DNA of 52,117 nucleotides from Pirellulales bacterium (GTDB lineage: Bacteria; Planctomycetota; Planctomycetia; Pirellulales; JAEUIK01): NCBI GenBank assembly GCA_019694455.1, contig JAIBBY010000035.1, positions 1 to 52,117 of the forward strand, written 5' to 3'. Below the pieces are notes generated by a model. It saw nothing but the letters and a program-made list of their open reading frames with translations, did not search any database and was not told the DNA's origin. Both the position numbers and the translations under genes were made by a program. Below, piece after piece: positions 1-11,013 of the stretch (positions are counted from its first letter, which is position 1; each line of letters begins with the position of its first letter).

Positions 1-1667
1 CGCACCCGAAAGCCCACCGCCTCGTCGCGCGCCAGCACCCGCCGATCCTCGGCAACTTCCAGTCGTCGCCAGGTCTGCGCCATCAATCGTTTGTGTTGCC
101 GCAAGTCAATCCACAAGGGCGCCGCCACCCCGCGCGCTGTGGCGGATACGCTGTATTCCAGGTTTTCTCCCTTAGCGCAAAGGTCTCCGTCGCGCGTGTC
201 GCCGCGCCACTCGCCCAGCGCCACCGGCAACACCATAGCGGTCGCCTTTGCCCCTTCCAATCGCACTTCGCGGTGTTCCACGTGCGGCTCAATCGCCACG
301 CCGGCGGCAACAGGCAGCACCGATCGGTAGCGGATCGCTCCGCTGACTGGCGAAAACACCAGGTCGTTGAGCCACAAGAATTGGTCCTGCCGGGCCAGCA
401 AGATTTGTCGCTGCGCGCGGTAGTTGCCCGCCAACTCGGCCTGTAGTTCCATGTACACCACATCTTCGTCGGAGGTCCAGCACACCGCTTCCCAGTCAGA
501 CACGGGCGTCGCCGGCGCTCCGTTGACCTGCGCCTCGAACTTCCAGACGCCGTCGAGCAACGTCTGCCTCGCCACCTTCAATTCGATCAACACATCCGAC
601 TGCGAATAGTCGACGGCCAGCACTGTGCTTTGGCGCTTCCAATCCACCCGCAGCACCGCGCAGTTTGCGGCGTCCGACTGGCTGGCCGCGTCGGGCAAAC
701 ACTTCGCGTGCTTGCGGCTACCCGGTTGGCTCCAGCCAGCGATCAGCTTGCGCGATTTGCCACTGGCCGCCTCGTACAAAGCGCCCCGCAAAGAGGCCGG
801 CCAGATGCCTTGATTGCTCCCGAGCAATTGCTTGCCTTCGCCGTCGAGCAAGCGCAGCGCTTGGCACGCCACGGCCTGATGCGAGGCCCGCATCTCCGCA
901 TCCCAACTGCCGTTCTTGACGCGGCCAGCCAGCCAGCGCGAACGGGACCAGGTGGCCAACAATCCGCGCAGGTGCGGCAACAAGCCGCCATGGGGTAGCC
1001 CCTCGGCGCTAGTCAACTCCGCAAAGCTCTGCCGCACGCAATCGCGCGCCCCGGCCGCCAACGCCCGGCATGCCTTCAATTCCGGAAACAAATACGCCAG
1101 CGTGGTTCGCAGTTCCCCGCGCAGCAGCAGGTGGCGCTCGCCATGCCGTTGCCAATCCGTCGGCTCGTCATCGTTGGTCAATTCAAAAATGCGCCCTAGC
1201 AAATCCCACCAACAGCCGGCGGTCAGCACACTGGCCAAGCGCGGTAGGGCATAGGCCCAGGACAACGCCTCAAGCGCCGGCTGCGCGCTGTGCGACAGCC
1301 AGGCCGGCGACGCCAACCAGGCGCTCGCGCTGTCTAGCACGCGACTTTGCCCTTTCTCGCTGAGTAGAGCGCTTTGGCGAGCACCGCATAGTTCCAGCGG
1401 CCGCAAAAAAGGAGAATCGTCCCCCTCTGCGTCGACCGACCAGCCAAGCCATTCCGCCAGCCGCGGATGCGCCAGATCGGGCGACCGCTCACCGCGCTTT
1501 TTCAAGTGTCGCGACCAAAGTTTCCAGCCCGGCGTGTCGTCGGTCCACTCGCCGGCGGCCACAATCGCCTGCGGGGTCGATTTGTGCCAAAGTTTGCGGC
1601 CGCGCAATTCGATCGGCAGATCGGCGAGCGGTCGCGATTCACAACGCAAGGCGCCAGGTGTAGCCAT
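1..1667 (-). CDS. Conserved hypothetical protein, C-terminus cut by window edge
   Basis: Reading the minus strand from the ATG at 1667 gives an uninterrupted frame of 555 codons running off the left edge. The first part (about residues 30-330) is rich in Trp, Leu and Arg and has the helical look of an alpha/alpha-toroid; the later part (about 340-555) alternates hydrophobic and charged residues as in a beta-sandwich. That two-part layout resembles heparinase II/III-like proteins common in planctomycetes, but I recognise no catalytic motif, so this is only a suggestion. There is no signal peptide. No good Shine-Dalgarno precedes the ATG, so the start could differ. It is divergent from the YdjY-like gene at 1782. 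Confidence 0.75.
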   Translation of the reverse strand, partial: MATPGALRCESRPLADLPIELRGRKLWHKSTPQAIVAAGEWTDDTPGWKLWSRHLKKRGERSPDLAHPRLAEWLGWSVDAEGDDSPFLRPLELCGARQSALLSEKGQSRVLDSASAWLASPAWLSHSAQPALEALSWAYALPRLASVLTAGCWWDLLGRIFELTNDDEPTDWQRHGERHLLLRGELRTTLAYLFPELKACRALAAGARDCVRQSFAELTSAEGLPHGGLLPHLRGLLATWSRSRWLAGRVKNGSWDAEMRASHQAVACQALRLLDGEGKQLLGSNQGIWPASLRGALYEAASGKSRKLIAGWSQPGSRKHAKCLPDAASQSDAANCAVLRVDWKRQSTVLAVDYSQSDVLIELKVARQTLLDGVWKFEAQVNGAPATPVSDWEAVCWTSDEDVVYMELQAELAGNYRAQRQILLARQDQFLWLNDLVFSPVSGAIRYRSVLPVAAGVAIEPHVEHREVRLEGAKATAMVLPVALGEWRGDTRDGDLCAKGENLEYSVSATARGVAAPLWIDLRQHKRLMAQTWRRLEVAEDRRVLARDEAVGFRV

Positions 1668-1710
1668 GGAGTTGAGTTGATCCAGAAGGAAATCCCCAGG
1701 GCGGCGCGCG

Positions 1711-1740
1711 TTGGCCGGCGCCGCGACAAGCCGGTATCTT
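1711..1740 (+). promoter_or_regulatory. Possible sigma-70-type promoter for the YdjY-like gene
   Basis: TTGGCC (1711-1716) and TATCTT (1735-1740) are 18 bp apart, each matching four of six consensus bases. They lie about 40 bp upstream of the ATG at 1782 in the short divergent spacer. The match is weak. Confidence 0.3.
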
Positions 1741-1781
1741 ATCAATATCGAGCTTGTGGCAAACAGGATGGAGCCCCGACG

Positions 1782-2546
1782 ATGCGCGACAATCCAAAAA
1801 CGCTGCGATCCGCGGCCCGACTCAGCCGCCGTCAATGGCTGTGGCTTGGCGGCTGTGGCCTCTTGGCGGGCGCCGCTCGAGCGCTGGCTGCCCCCGCCGA
1901 TCCCTCTTCTAAACAGCCGCAAAGCAAACTTCGCCGGTTGGCGCCCGACTCCGAGGCCTGGCTCGACTTGCAGCATCAACGGGTTGTCTTGCGCGGCGAG
2001 GTCGTCTTTCGCGAAGGACCGTTGGAACTGTTGGCGTGTTGGAAAGGCACCAAGGAACACGAGGCGATCATCGCCTGCCCCGCCAAGGCCTACGTGGTGC
2101 ATGCCGGTCTGATGGCGCTCGGCGCCGTGCCCGGCGCCCCGGTCGCCTTTCGCCCCAAGTACATTGCCGCCACCGGGCCCGAAGTCGATGTAACAATCTA
2201 TTGGAAGGACGAAAAAGGAAATCAACAGCGGGCGCGCGGACAAGATTGGGTGCGCTCCGCCAAGACGGGCAAGCCGCTCGCCGAACCTTGGGTGTTTGGC
2301 GGCAGCGGATTTTGGAAAGACGAAACGACCGGCGAAGAGCACTACATGGCCGAAAGCGGCGACTTCATCTGCGTATCGAATTTCCCGAGCGCCATGCTCG
2401 ACCTGCCGGTCGAAAGCTCACAATCGAACGAATCGCTGGCTTACGACTGCTTTACCGATCGCATCCCGCCCATTGGGACCAAGGTGACACTAACGCTGAC
2501 TCCCAAGCTCAAGCCAGTTAGTGGCAAGGTCAGCCCGGGCAAGTGA
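1782..2546 (+). CDS. YdjY-domain-like exported protein (Tat-type signal)
   Basis: Predicted 254 residues. The ATG at 1782 is chosen because GGAG lies 9 bases upstream and because the protein then begins with a twin-arginine-like signal (SRRQWLWLGG followed by a hydrophobic stretch and an Ala-rich cleavage region). The frame stays open upstream to 1467, but that part lies opposite the divergent gene and looks non-coding. The mature part has the pattern of the planctomycete YdjY family: an opening segment on what the layer is and its value (residues about 55-100), then a beta-rich body ending in an acidic segment around YDCFTDRIPP. The function of the family is unknown. An extracytoplasmic location is inferred from the signal. 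It converges with the DUF1559 gene. Confidence 0.8.
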   Translation: MRDNPKTLRSAARLSRRQWLWLGGCGLLAGAARALAAPADPSSKQPQSKLRRLAPDSEAWLDLQHQRVVLRGEVVFREGPLELLACWKGTKEHEAIIACPAKAYVVHAGLMALGAVPGAPVAFRPKYIAATGPEVDVTIYWKDEKGNQQRARGQDWVRSAKTGKPLAEPWVFGGSGFWKDETTGEEHYMAESGDFICVSNFPSAMLDLPVESSQSNESLAYDCFTDRIPPIGTKVTLTLTPKLKPVSGKVSPGK

Positions 2547-2600
2547 CGCGCTCAAGTTACTGAGCCAATCGCCTTGCGTTGGCAACCAAGCCGCGCATCT

Positions 2601-2638
2601 CAAAAAAACAGCCGCCGGCACGCGAGCGCCGGCGGCTG
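2601..2638 (-). terminator. Rho-independent terminator of the DUF1559 gene
   Basis: An 11-bp perfect stem (2609-2619 with 2628-2638) encloses an 8-base loop. Read on the minus strand it is followed directly by seven T residues (2602-2608). It lies 33 bases past the DUF1559 stop codon. The stem could also stop plus-strand transcription from the YdjY-like gene, though without a U-tract in that direction. Confidence 0.9.
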
Positions 2639-2671
2639 ATCGGATCTGGATTGTCAACTGAGGCAGTTGGC

Positions 2672-3874
<1,203 letters not shown>

Positions 3875-4212
3875 GAAAGACTCCTCGGAATGAGAAAAAT
3901 AAGAAAGAAATGAGACACAAGCACGACGCCGATCGACGCCGCGGTTATCTCCAGGCGAGTAGAAACCTCTTCGTACGCAGGTGTGCAGACCACCGGGCTG
4001 TTCCGAACCCTTGATCTGATTTCGGAGTTTAATATTCGCGTAACTCCCTTGTCAAATGATTATTTGCGCCGCGGCGCCTTTTTTCCATCCCTGCCTTGCC
4101 TGCCGGTCGCAAGTGTGGCTAAATCAGGCGTCTAGTCCGCCAATTCACAATGTCTGGGCTCTGCTTTTCGGCTAGAGGGCAGATCGCGGTTTTCACGGAG
4201 GCGCCCCGTCCC
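3875..4212. other. Divergent intergenic region between DUF1559 gene and addB
   Basis: 338 bp without a gene, more AT-rich than its surroundings around 4020-4070. It contains the promoter-like boxes at 4029-4055 for the DUF1559 gene and a poor candidate for addB (TTGCCT at 4096-4101 with no convincing -10). I see no other structure. Confidence 0.6.
4029..4055 (-). promoter_or_regulatory. Sigma-70-type promoter for the DUF1559 gene
   Basis: On the minus strand a perfect TTGACA (4055-4050) is followed after 15 bp by TATTAA (4034-4029), four of six bases of the -10 consensus. The implied leader is about 150 nt. The spacing is shorter than the usual 17. Confidence 0.55.
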
Positions 4213-7200
4213 ATGGCTGCTCGGGTTGTTGTGGTCGCTGGACCCGCCGCCAGCGGAAAGACGCGTCAACTGCTCCAGGCCCATCGTGCGGCCCTGGCTA
4301 GCCGGCAGCCGGGCGTGGCGCTGTGGCTGGCTCCAACGGCCCGCGGCGCCGGCGCAATTCGCCAGCAGATCATTTCGCCGGACCTGCCGGCTTGCTTCAG
4401 CCCCGGCGTCTCCACCTTTGAGCAATTCGCCGAGTCGGTGGTGCGATTCGCCGCCACTCCGGTTCGCCCACTGACTCCCTTGTTAAAGCGGCGCCTGCTC
4501 GAGTCGATTGTCTCGGCCGCCGCCGAGCAAGGAGAGTTGCGCTACTTCGCCGCCATCGCCGACATGCCCGGCTTCATCGACCAACTGGACCAGTTCATCG
4601 CCGACCTGAAGCGGCAAGAAGTCTGGCCCGATGACTTTGCCAAGGCGTGCCGCGGCAAGCGCATGCGCGACAAGGATCGCGAGTTGGCCGCCATCTATGT
4701 CGCCTATCAGGAGCGTCTGCGCGATCATCAGCTTTATGACGCGCAGGGCCGTTTTTGGACCGCGCGCGAGTTGCTCCACGGCGGCCAACGCCGCCCCTAC
4801 GATCGCTTGCGCCGAGTCACCGCCGACGGCTTCACCGATTTCACCCGCACCCAGCGCGAGATTCTTGACCTGCTCACACAGTGGATCGACGAGCTGTGGA
4901 TCAGCTTGCCGCTGGAAGGCGAGTTGCGCCGCGCCGATTGCTTTCGCAAGTCGCACGACACGCTCGACCACTTGCGGACGCTCTTCCCCCAGCTTGAGGT
5001 CGTGTGGACCGAGCGCCGCGCCGAGCCTCTGCCGGCTGCTTTGCGCCGCCTCGAAGAACAGATTTTTCTTCCTCCCGCCGCGCAGTCGTCCATTGAACCT
5101 GGATCAGAAGTGGTTATCACCGCCGCCGCATCCGAAGTGCGCGAATTGGAATGCGTGGCGCGCGACGTCAAGCGATTGCTCTTGGGAGACGGCCAGCAGC
5201 CCCCCGTAGCGCCTGGCGATATCGCCGTGGTCTTTCGCCAGTTGCCGCCGGTGGCCGATCTGGCGCGTGAAATCTTCACGCGGATCGGAGTGCCGGTGGC
5301 CATCGACGCCCGTGAAACGCTCAATCGCTCCCCGGCCGTGCGCGCGCTACTGGGTCTGCTCCGGCTCGATTCGCAGGATTGGCCCTATCGACAAGTCATC
5401 GCGGCGCTGGGCAGTAGCTACTACCAATTGGCTAGCGACGAGCCCGCCAGCGACCGCTTGCTGGCCGACGTCGAATGGCTGATTCACGATCTGCAAGTTC
5501 TCTCCGGCCGCGCGGAATTGCTCGATCGCGTCGGTCGCCAGGCGCAGCGCGACATCGATGAGCTTCCGCCCCCCAGCGGCGACAATCCCGAAAGCGGCGC
5601 CCGCGTGCGGCGGCGCATTCTGACCGCGCGCCGCTGCGCCCCGGCGCTGATCGAACTGGCGCGGCGCATCGACGCCCTGCCGGCCGACGCCACCCCCAGC
5701 CAGTGGGCGAAAGCGCTCAACCACTTCGCCCGCGACATCGGTATGGACGCCAAGCTGCAAGACGCCGACGGGGCGCGCGACCGCGCGGCCTTGCGGCGGC
5801 TGTGCGAGGCGCTCGAAGACGAAGATCGCCTGGCGAACCAATTGGGGCAGGCCCCCCCTCGATTCGATCGCGCCGAACTGATCGATTGGCTGACCGAAAC
5901 GGCCAGCCGCGAAGAAATTCCGCTTTCGATCGACGACACCGGCCGCGTGCGGGTGCTCGGCGCCGCCGCCGCCCGCGCGGTGCGAGTGCGTCATCTCTTC
6001 CTGGCCGGCATGTCGGAAGAGAGCTATCCGCATCGGCGCAGCTCTGGCATTTGCCAAGACGCCGACATCGATCGTTTGCGCGACGCCAAGATCCGCCTGC
6101 AAACCGCCGCCGAGTTCGACGACGAAGAGATGCTGCTCTTCTACGAGTTGGTCACCCGCGCCGACGAGTCGTTGCACTTGTCCTACGCGGCGCTCGACGA
6201 TCGCGCGCGGCCGCTGCTGCCCAGTCCCTATCTGGACGAAGTCTCCCGACTGGTCGGGGCCGCCGCTCGGCGCGACGCCACCGATCCACGCCCGGTCTAC
6301 GACCTCGATCAGCCCCCCTTGTGCGTGGCCGACGCGCGGTGCGCCTCAGTCCATCGACTGGTGGAAGATGGCGACGACCAATTGCTCGCCTCGGTTCTGC
6401 AAAGCGGCGCCGAATCGGGGATGGCCGCTGGGCTGGTTGCGGTGCAAAACCGCCGCGGGCGTGACTATGGTCCCTTTGAGGGCCTGTTCGACAGCGTTGC
6501 GATCGCGCGGCGCTTGGCGAGCCAGTTCGACGAGTCGCGCGTCTGGAGCGCCAGCCAGCTAGAGCAATACGCCACTTGCCCGTTTCAGTTCCTGCTGGAT
6601 CGTGTCCTCAAACTGGAGCCTTTGCCCCCCCTCGGCATCGAAGTCGACTTGGCCCAGCGCGGCTTGTGGCTGCACGCTGCGTTGGCGCGGTTGCACTCCC
6701 GGCTGAACCAGGAGCACAACGGACCCTATCAGCCCACAGAGGCCGATGAAGAACGCATTGCCGAATACCTCCGCGATGCACTGCGCGACATCGCCGCCGC
6801 GGCCGATTATGGCGCCGAACTGGAAAAAGGCCTCCGCGACATCACCCTCGGCACGTTGCTCCGCTGGGCAGAACGTTATCCGCGGCAATGCATCGACTTG
6901 AAGTCATTCGGCATCGGCGACCAACCGGCGCCGGCCCACTTTGAAGTGTCGTTTGGCTTGGCGAAAAAGAGCGACGACCCCGCTTCGACCACCGAGCCGC
7001 TCATCTTGCGCCACGATGGTCAGTCGCTCAGCATCTCCGGGCGCATCGACCGCGTTGATCTGGGAGAGCACGCTGGCGTCCCAGTGTTCCGCATCATCGA
7101 CTACAAGTCGGGCAATCCCCCCACCGCAAAAGATCACGCGGCCGTCGACGGCACGACATTGCAACTCGATCTGTACACGCTCGCCGCGCGGCAGATCTTT

Positions 7201-7497
7201 CCCGCGGCCCTCCCTGGCTCAATGGGTTATTGGCAGGTCAAGGGCAAGGGTTACCAGCAGATCGCCGAACTGGTCACGATCGAAGACGGCGACCTCGTGA
7301 TCGATCCCGGTTGGATCGAGCAGATGGAACAGCTCACCCAAAAGTTGTTTGAGCTTGTGGCCGGGATCCGCAAAGGTCAATTTCCGGTCCACAGTCTGAA
7401 CGACAAATGCACTTCGTACTGCGACTACCGCACGGTATGTCGCGTCGGTCAAACGCGCGCATTGGAAAAAGCATGGCCACCGACGCCCAAACCATAA
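4213..7497 (+). CDS. addB: AddB-like subunit of an AddAB helicase-nuclease
   Basis: Predicted 1094 residues. The frame opens at 4150, but GGAGG at 4197-4201 and the immediate start of the P-loop favour the ATG at 4213. The Walker A sequence GPAASGKT lies near residues 10-17. The C-terminal third has the PD-(D/E)xK nuclease signature IIDYKSG (about residue 962) and four cysteines for an iron-sulfur clamp: Cys789 in ATCPFQF, then Cys1066, Cys1070 and Cys1076 in CTSYCDYRTVC. The usual spacing between the second and third Cys is x2; here it is x3. With AddA it would resect double-strand breaks for RecA-dependent repair. The next gene starts 25 bases before this stop. Confidence 0.9.
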   Translation: MAARVVVVAGPAASGKTRQLLQAHRAALASRQPGVALWLAPTARGAGAIRQQIISPDLPACFSPGVSTFEQFAESVVRFAATPVRPLTPLLKRRLLESIVSAAAEQGELRYFAAIADMPGFIDQLDQFIADLKRQEVWPDDFAKACRGKRMRDKDRELAAIYVAYQERLRDHQLYDAQGRFWTARELLHGGQRRPYDRLRRVTADGFTDFTRTQREILDLLTQWIDELWISLPLEGELRRADCFRKSHDTLDHLRTLFPQLEVVWTERRAEPLPAALRRLEEQIFLPPAAQSSIEPGSEVVITAAASEVRELECVARDVKRLLLGDGQQPPVAPGDIAVVFRQLPPVADLAREIFTRIGVPVAIDARETLNRSPAVRALLGLLRLDSQDWPYRQVIAALGSSYYQLASDEPASDRLLADVEWLIHDLQVLSGRAELLDRVGRQAQRDIDELPPPSGDNPESGARVRRRILTARRCAPALIELARRIDALPADATPSQWAKALNHFARDIGMDAKLQDADGARDRAALRRLCEALEDEDRLANQLGQAPPRFDRAELIDWLTETASREEIPLSIDDTGRVRVLGAAAARAVRVRHLFLAGMSEESYPHRRSSGICQDADIDRLRDAKIRLQTAAEFDDEEMLLFYELVTRADESLHLSYAALDDRARPLLPSPYLDEVSRLVGAAARRDATDPRPVYDLDQPPLCVADARCASVHRLVEDGDDQLLASVLQSGAESGMAAGLVAVQNRRGRDYGPFEGLFDSVAIARRLASQFDESRVWSASQLEQYATCPFQFLLDRVLKLEPLPPLGIEVDLAQRGLWLHAALARLHSRLNQEHNGPYQPTEADEERIAEYLRDALRDIAAAADYGAELEKGLRDITLGTLLRWAERYPRQCIDLKSFGIGDQPAPAHFEVSFGLAKKSDDPASTTEPLILRHDGQSLSISGRIDRVDLGEHAGVPVFRIIDYKSGNPPTAKDHAAVDGTTLQLDLYTLAARQIFPAALPGSMGYWQVKGKGYQQIAELVTIEDGDLVIDPGWIEQMEQLTQKLFELVAGIRKGQFPVHSLNDKCTSYCDYRTVCRVGQTRALEKAWPPTPKP

Positions 7498-10400
7498 ATC
7501 CCACCCCCCAGCAGGTCGCCGCGATCGAAACACGCCATGTTTCGATCGGCCTTTCGGCCGGCGCCGGTTGCGGCAAGACCGCGGTTCTCACGCGGCGATT
7601 GTTGTCGCATCTGGGGCCAGACGGCGTCGACCTGCCGAACTTGATCGCCATCACCTTCACCGATCCTGCCGCGCGCGAAATGCGCGACCGCCTGCGCAAA
7701 GAGGTGACGCGCCGCCTGCGCGAGGCGACTACCCCAGCAGAATGCGACTACTGGCTGAAACTGCAGCGCCGCTTGCACACCGCGCGGATCAGCACCATCC
7801 ACTCGTTCTGCGGCAACCTGCTCCGGGCGCATGCGCCCGAGGCGGGGCTCGATCCTAACTTCGTCATGTTCGACGAAGTGCAATCGCGCAGCCTGCTGGC
7901 CACCGCCGCCGAGACCGTGATCGAAGCTCGCCTGCGCGCGGACGACGCGGAGTTTCGCGATCTGGCCGTGCAGTTCGGACTCGTCGGACTGCGCCAAAAG
8001 GCGCAGGCGATGATCCGCGGACGCGGCCGCACCAGCATCGATCGGTTCATTCAATTTACGCCAGAGCAATTGGTCGCCTGCTGGGAAGACTATTTCAATC
8101 GGCACGGCCGCGCCGCCGTGATCCGTTCCCTGTTCCAATTGCCTTGTGCGCAGACGGCGCGGCGTATCCTGGCGCAGCAGACGCCAGACCACCAAGTCAT
8201 GGCCCAGCGCTGCGCGATCCTCTTGAGCACGTTCGACCAACTGGCCCAGGGTCAGCTATCCGCCGATGCGCTCGACCTCATCGAAGAGAACGCGAAGGTG
8301 CAAGGCGGCGGGGGCGCCAAGGTCTGGTCTTCTCCCGAGGTGTACGAGTCGATCAAGAAAGCGTTCACGGAGCTTCGCAAATGGGTAAACGAAAACTGGA
8401 AACATTTTGCGTGGCATTCTCCCGCGGCGCTGCCGGCCGCTAAAAGCGGCCTGGCGGTGCTCCGCCTGGCCCAACAGGTCAAAGCCGAGTACGAGGCCCG
8501 CAAGGCGGAGGCGGGCGCCCTCGATTTCGATGATCTGCTCATTCACGCCTGGCGCTTGCTCCGCGACGACAACAGCGGCGAACTGCGCAAGCAACAAGCC
8601 GAGCGAACCCACCTCTTGTTGATCGACGAGTTTCAAGACACCGATCAAATGCAGGTCGAAATCGCCAAGGCGCTCTGCGACAACGAGTTTCAACTCGGCA
8701 TGTTGTTCATCGTCGGCGACGCCAAGCAGTCGATCTATCGTTTTCGCGGCGCCGAGCCCGAGGTGTTTCGTCAACTGCGCGACGAACTACCCGCGGAAGG
8801 GCAGTTGCCGCTGACAGAGAACTTTCGCAGTCAGCCGGCCATCATCGACTTCGTCAACGCCCTGTTCGACCACGAGATCCAGCACTACGAGGCCTTGAGC
8901 GCCAAGCGCGAGCAGGTGGTTCAAGGACCGACGATCGAGTTCTTGTGGTCGCTCGCCGAGGATCCCAATGAGCCAGTCGCTGTTTCACGCCCGCGCGAGG
9001 CCGATTGCGTCGCGCGCCGCATCGCGGAACTGGTCGCGGAGCAGGCGCCGATTGTCGTCGGCAAGGACGCCAGCGGCGCGCCCTTGGCGCGCCCGGTTCG
9101 CTATGGCGACGTCGCCATGCTCTTTCGCGCCCTCCCCGATGTTCGCTATTACGAAGAGGCCCTACAGCGCCATGGCGTTCCGTATTACCTGGTCGGCGGA
9201 CACGCCTTCTACTCTCAGCAAGAGGTCTTCGATCTCTTGAACGCGCTGCGCGCCATCGCCCATCCCGCCGACGAAGTGAGCCTGGCGGGCGCGTTGCGCA
9301 GTCCGTTCTTCGGCCTCAGCGACGAGGGACTCTACTGGCTGGCTCAGCCTCCCGCGGGCCTGAGCGCGAATTTGTTCGCGGCCGAACTCCCGCCAGAACT
9401 TAGCGCGGCCGACCGCCAGGTTGCGACCCGCGCCCGCGATCTGTTGCGCGAATTGCGCCAGCGCAAAGATCGCGACAGCATCGCCGGTCTCATCGCCGAG
9501 TTGCTCGACCAAACCGCCTACGACGCCGTGTTGCTCGGCGAGTTCCTTGGTCAGCGCAAGCTCGCCAATCTGCACAAGCTGATCGACATGGCCCGCCAGT
9601 TCGATGCCGCCGGCGTGCTGACCCTGTCGGACTACATCGCCGAAATCGCCGATTGCGTTGGCGACCCTCCCAAAGAAGCGCTGGCCGCCACGCAAGCCGA
9701 AAATAGCGACGTGGTTCGCCTGATGACGATTCATCAGGCCAAGGGTCTGGAGTTTCCGGTGGTTGTCGTTCCAGACCTCGCCCGCAAAGAGCCTCCTTCG
9801 CAGCCGCCGGCCATCTTGGATCGCGAGCTAGGACCCCTGGTCAAACTCGACGCGTTAGACCCCGACCGAGACGCCAACTGCGGCATCGATCTGTATCAAC
9901 AGCGAGAGCGGCCGGCCGACGAGGAAGAATCGACGCGTCTCTTCTATGTGGCCACCACGCGCGCCGCCGATTACCTGATTCTCTCCGCCGGCCTCAAGAA
10001 CCTGGACGAACAAAAGACGCATTGGATGAGGTTGCTGCAAGACCGGTTCAATCTCGTAAATGGCGATTATTGCGGCGCCGGAGCGGGGCCGATCCCACAG
10101 ATTCGCGTCACTCAATCGCCACCCGATGCGAAAGGCGAGCACGCGCGGTCGCATCCGCCCAATTTCATTCAAGCCATCGCCGACGCGCGCGCGAAGCGCG
10201 GACGGCCACTGGCTGGCGTCGATCCCATCGCTCCCGATTTGTCCGCGCGGCGCCGGTTTTCCTTTTCGCAGATTTCCGGTTTGCTCCTGCCGCTGGAAGC
10301 GACCGAGTCCGAGGAAACCGATGCGCCTGAGGCCGGCGCTGATTCGCCCGAAGAGACCCGGCCGTGGAACGTCGATCCTCGCCGCTTTGGCACGATGGTC

Positions 10401-10940
10401 CATGCCGTGCTGGCCGAGTTCGACGCCGTGGCGCCGCTCGATGTGGCGGCCCGCGCTCGCCACCATGCCGAAATGCTGCGCGGCGCTGCGGCCGACGCCG
10501 ACGAAGCGGCGCGACTCATCGAGCGCTTCTTGGACACCCCCCGCGCCCAGGCCATGCGCCAAGCGCGGCAAGTCTTCACCGAGCTGGAGTTTCTCTTGAG
10601 CTGGCCTCCGGCCGACGCCGGCGCTGGCGGGCCGCTGTTGCACGGTTTCATCGACTGTCTGTACCAGGACGATGCCGGCCGCTGGCATCTGCTCGACTAC
10701 AAAACCAACCGGGTCGCTGCCGGCCAAGTGAAGACGGCCGCCGCCGCATACGAGTTGCAGATGCTGGTCTATGGAATCGCCGCCGAGCAGATTCTCGGCG
10801 AACCTCCGGCCAGCCTCGCGCTTCATTTCCTGTATCCCAATCGCGAACGAGAATTTTCCTTGGACGACGCCAGCCGCCAGCGAGCGCGGCAGTGGATCGA
10901 CCAGGCCATGGCGACCATGCGTCAGCCGGCCTTGGCCTGA
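7473..10940 (+). CDS. addA: AddA-like UvrD-family helicase-nuclease subunit
   Basis: Predicted 1155 residues. The ATG at 7473 overlaps the end of addB, implying coupled translation; an upstream in-frame start at 7407 would add 22 non-homologous residues. All superfamily-1A motifs are visible in order: Walker A AGAGCGKT (about 30), Ia AITFTDPAAREMRDR, Walker B LLLIDEFQDTD (about 384), III VGDAKQSIYRFRGAE, IV TENFRSQP, V MTIHQAKGLEFPVVVVPDL and VI RLFYVATTRA. The C-terminus carries the second nuclease domain with LLDYKTN (about 1074) preceded by HGFIDCLY. It is therefore a complete helicase plus nuclease, the partner of AddB, and the RecBCD equivalent in this organism. Confidence 0.95.
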   Translation: MATDAQTINPTPQQVAAIETRHVSIGLSAGAGCGKTAVLTRRLLSHLGPDGVDLPNLIAITFTDPAAREMRDRLRKEVTRRLREATTPAECDYWLKLQRRLHTARISTIHSFCGNLLRAHAPEAGLDPNFVMFDEVQSRSLLATAAETVIEARLRADDAEFRDLAVQFGLVGLRQKAQAMIRGRGRTSIDRFIQFTPEQLVACWEDYFNRHGRAAVIRSLFQLPCAQTARRILAQQTPDHQVMAQRCAILLSTFDQLAQGQLSADALDLIEENAKVQGGGGAKVWSSPEVYESIKKAFTELRKWVNENWKHFAWHSPAALPAAKSGLAVLRLAQQVKAEYEARKAEAGALDFDDLLIHAWRLLRDDNSGELRKQQAERTHLLLIDEFQDTDQMQVEIAKALCDNEFQLGMLFIVGDAKQSIYRFRGAEPEVFRQLRDELPAEGQLPLTENFRSQPAIIDFVNALFDHEIQHYEALSAKREQVVQGPTIEFLWSLAEDPNEPVAVSRPREADCVARRIAELVAEQAPIVVGKDASGAPLARPVRYGDVAMLFRALPDVRYYEEALQRHGVPYYLVGGHAFYSQQEVFDLLNALRAIAHPADEVSLAGALRSPFFGLSDEGLYWLAQPPAGLSANLFAAELPPELSAADRQVATRARDLLRELRQRKDRDSIAGLIAELLDQTAYDAVLLGEFLGQRKLANLHKLIDMARQFDAAGVLTLSDYIAEIADCVGDPPKEALAATQAENSDVVRLMTIHQAKGLEFPVVVVPDLARKEPPSQPPAILDRELGPLVKLDALDPDRDANCGIDLYQQRERPADEEESTRLFYVATTRAADYLILSAGLKNLDEQKTHWMRLLQDRFNLVNGDYCGAGAGPIPQIRVTQSPPDAKGEHARSHPPNFIQAIADARAKRGRPLAGVDPIAPDLSARRRFSFSQISGLLLPLEATESEETDAPEAGADSPEETRPWNVDPRRFGTMVHAVLAEFDAVAPLDVAARARHHAEMLRGAAADADEAARLIERFLDTPRAQAMRQARQVFTELEFLLSWPPADAGAGGPLLHGFIDCLYQDDAGRWHLLDYKTNRVAAGQVKTAAAAYELQMLVYGIAAEQILGEPPASLALHFLYPNREREFSLDDASRQRARQWIDQAMATMRQPALA

Positions 10941-11013
10941 CCGGCGCTTGGGAGCGGGTCGCGTTGCTCGTAAGATGGCTCCGGCCCTCGTTCAGCGCGC
11001 GCGAACCTTTGCA

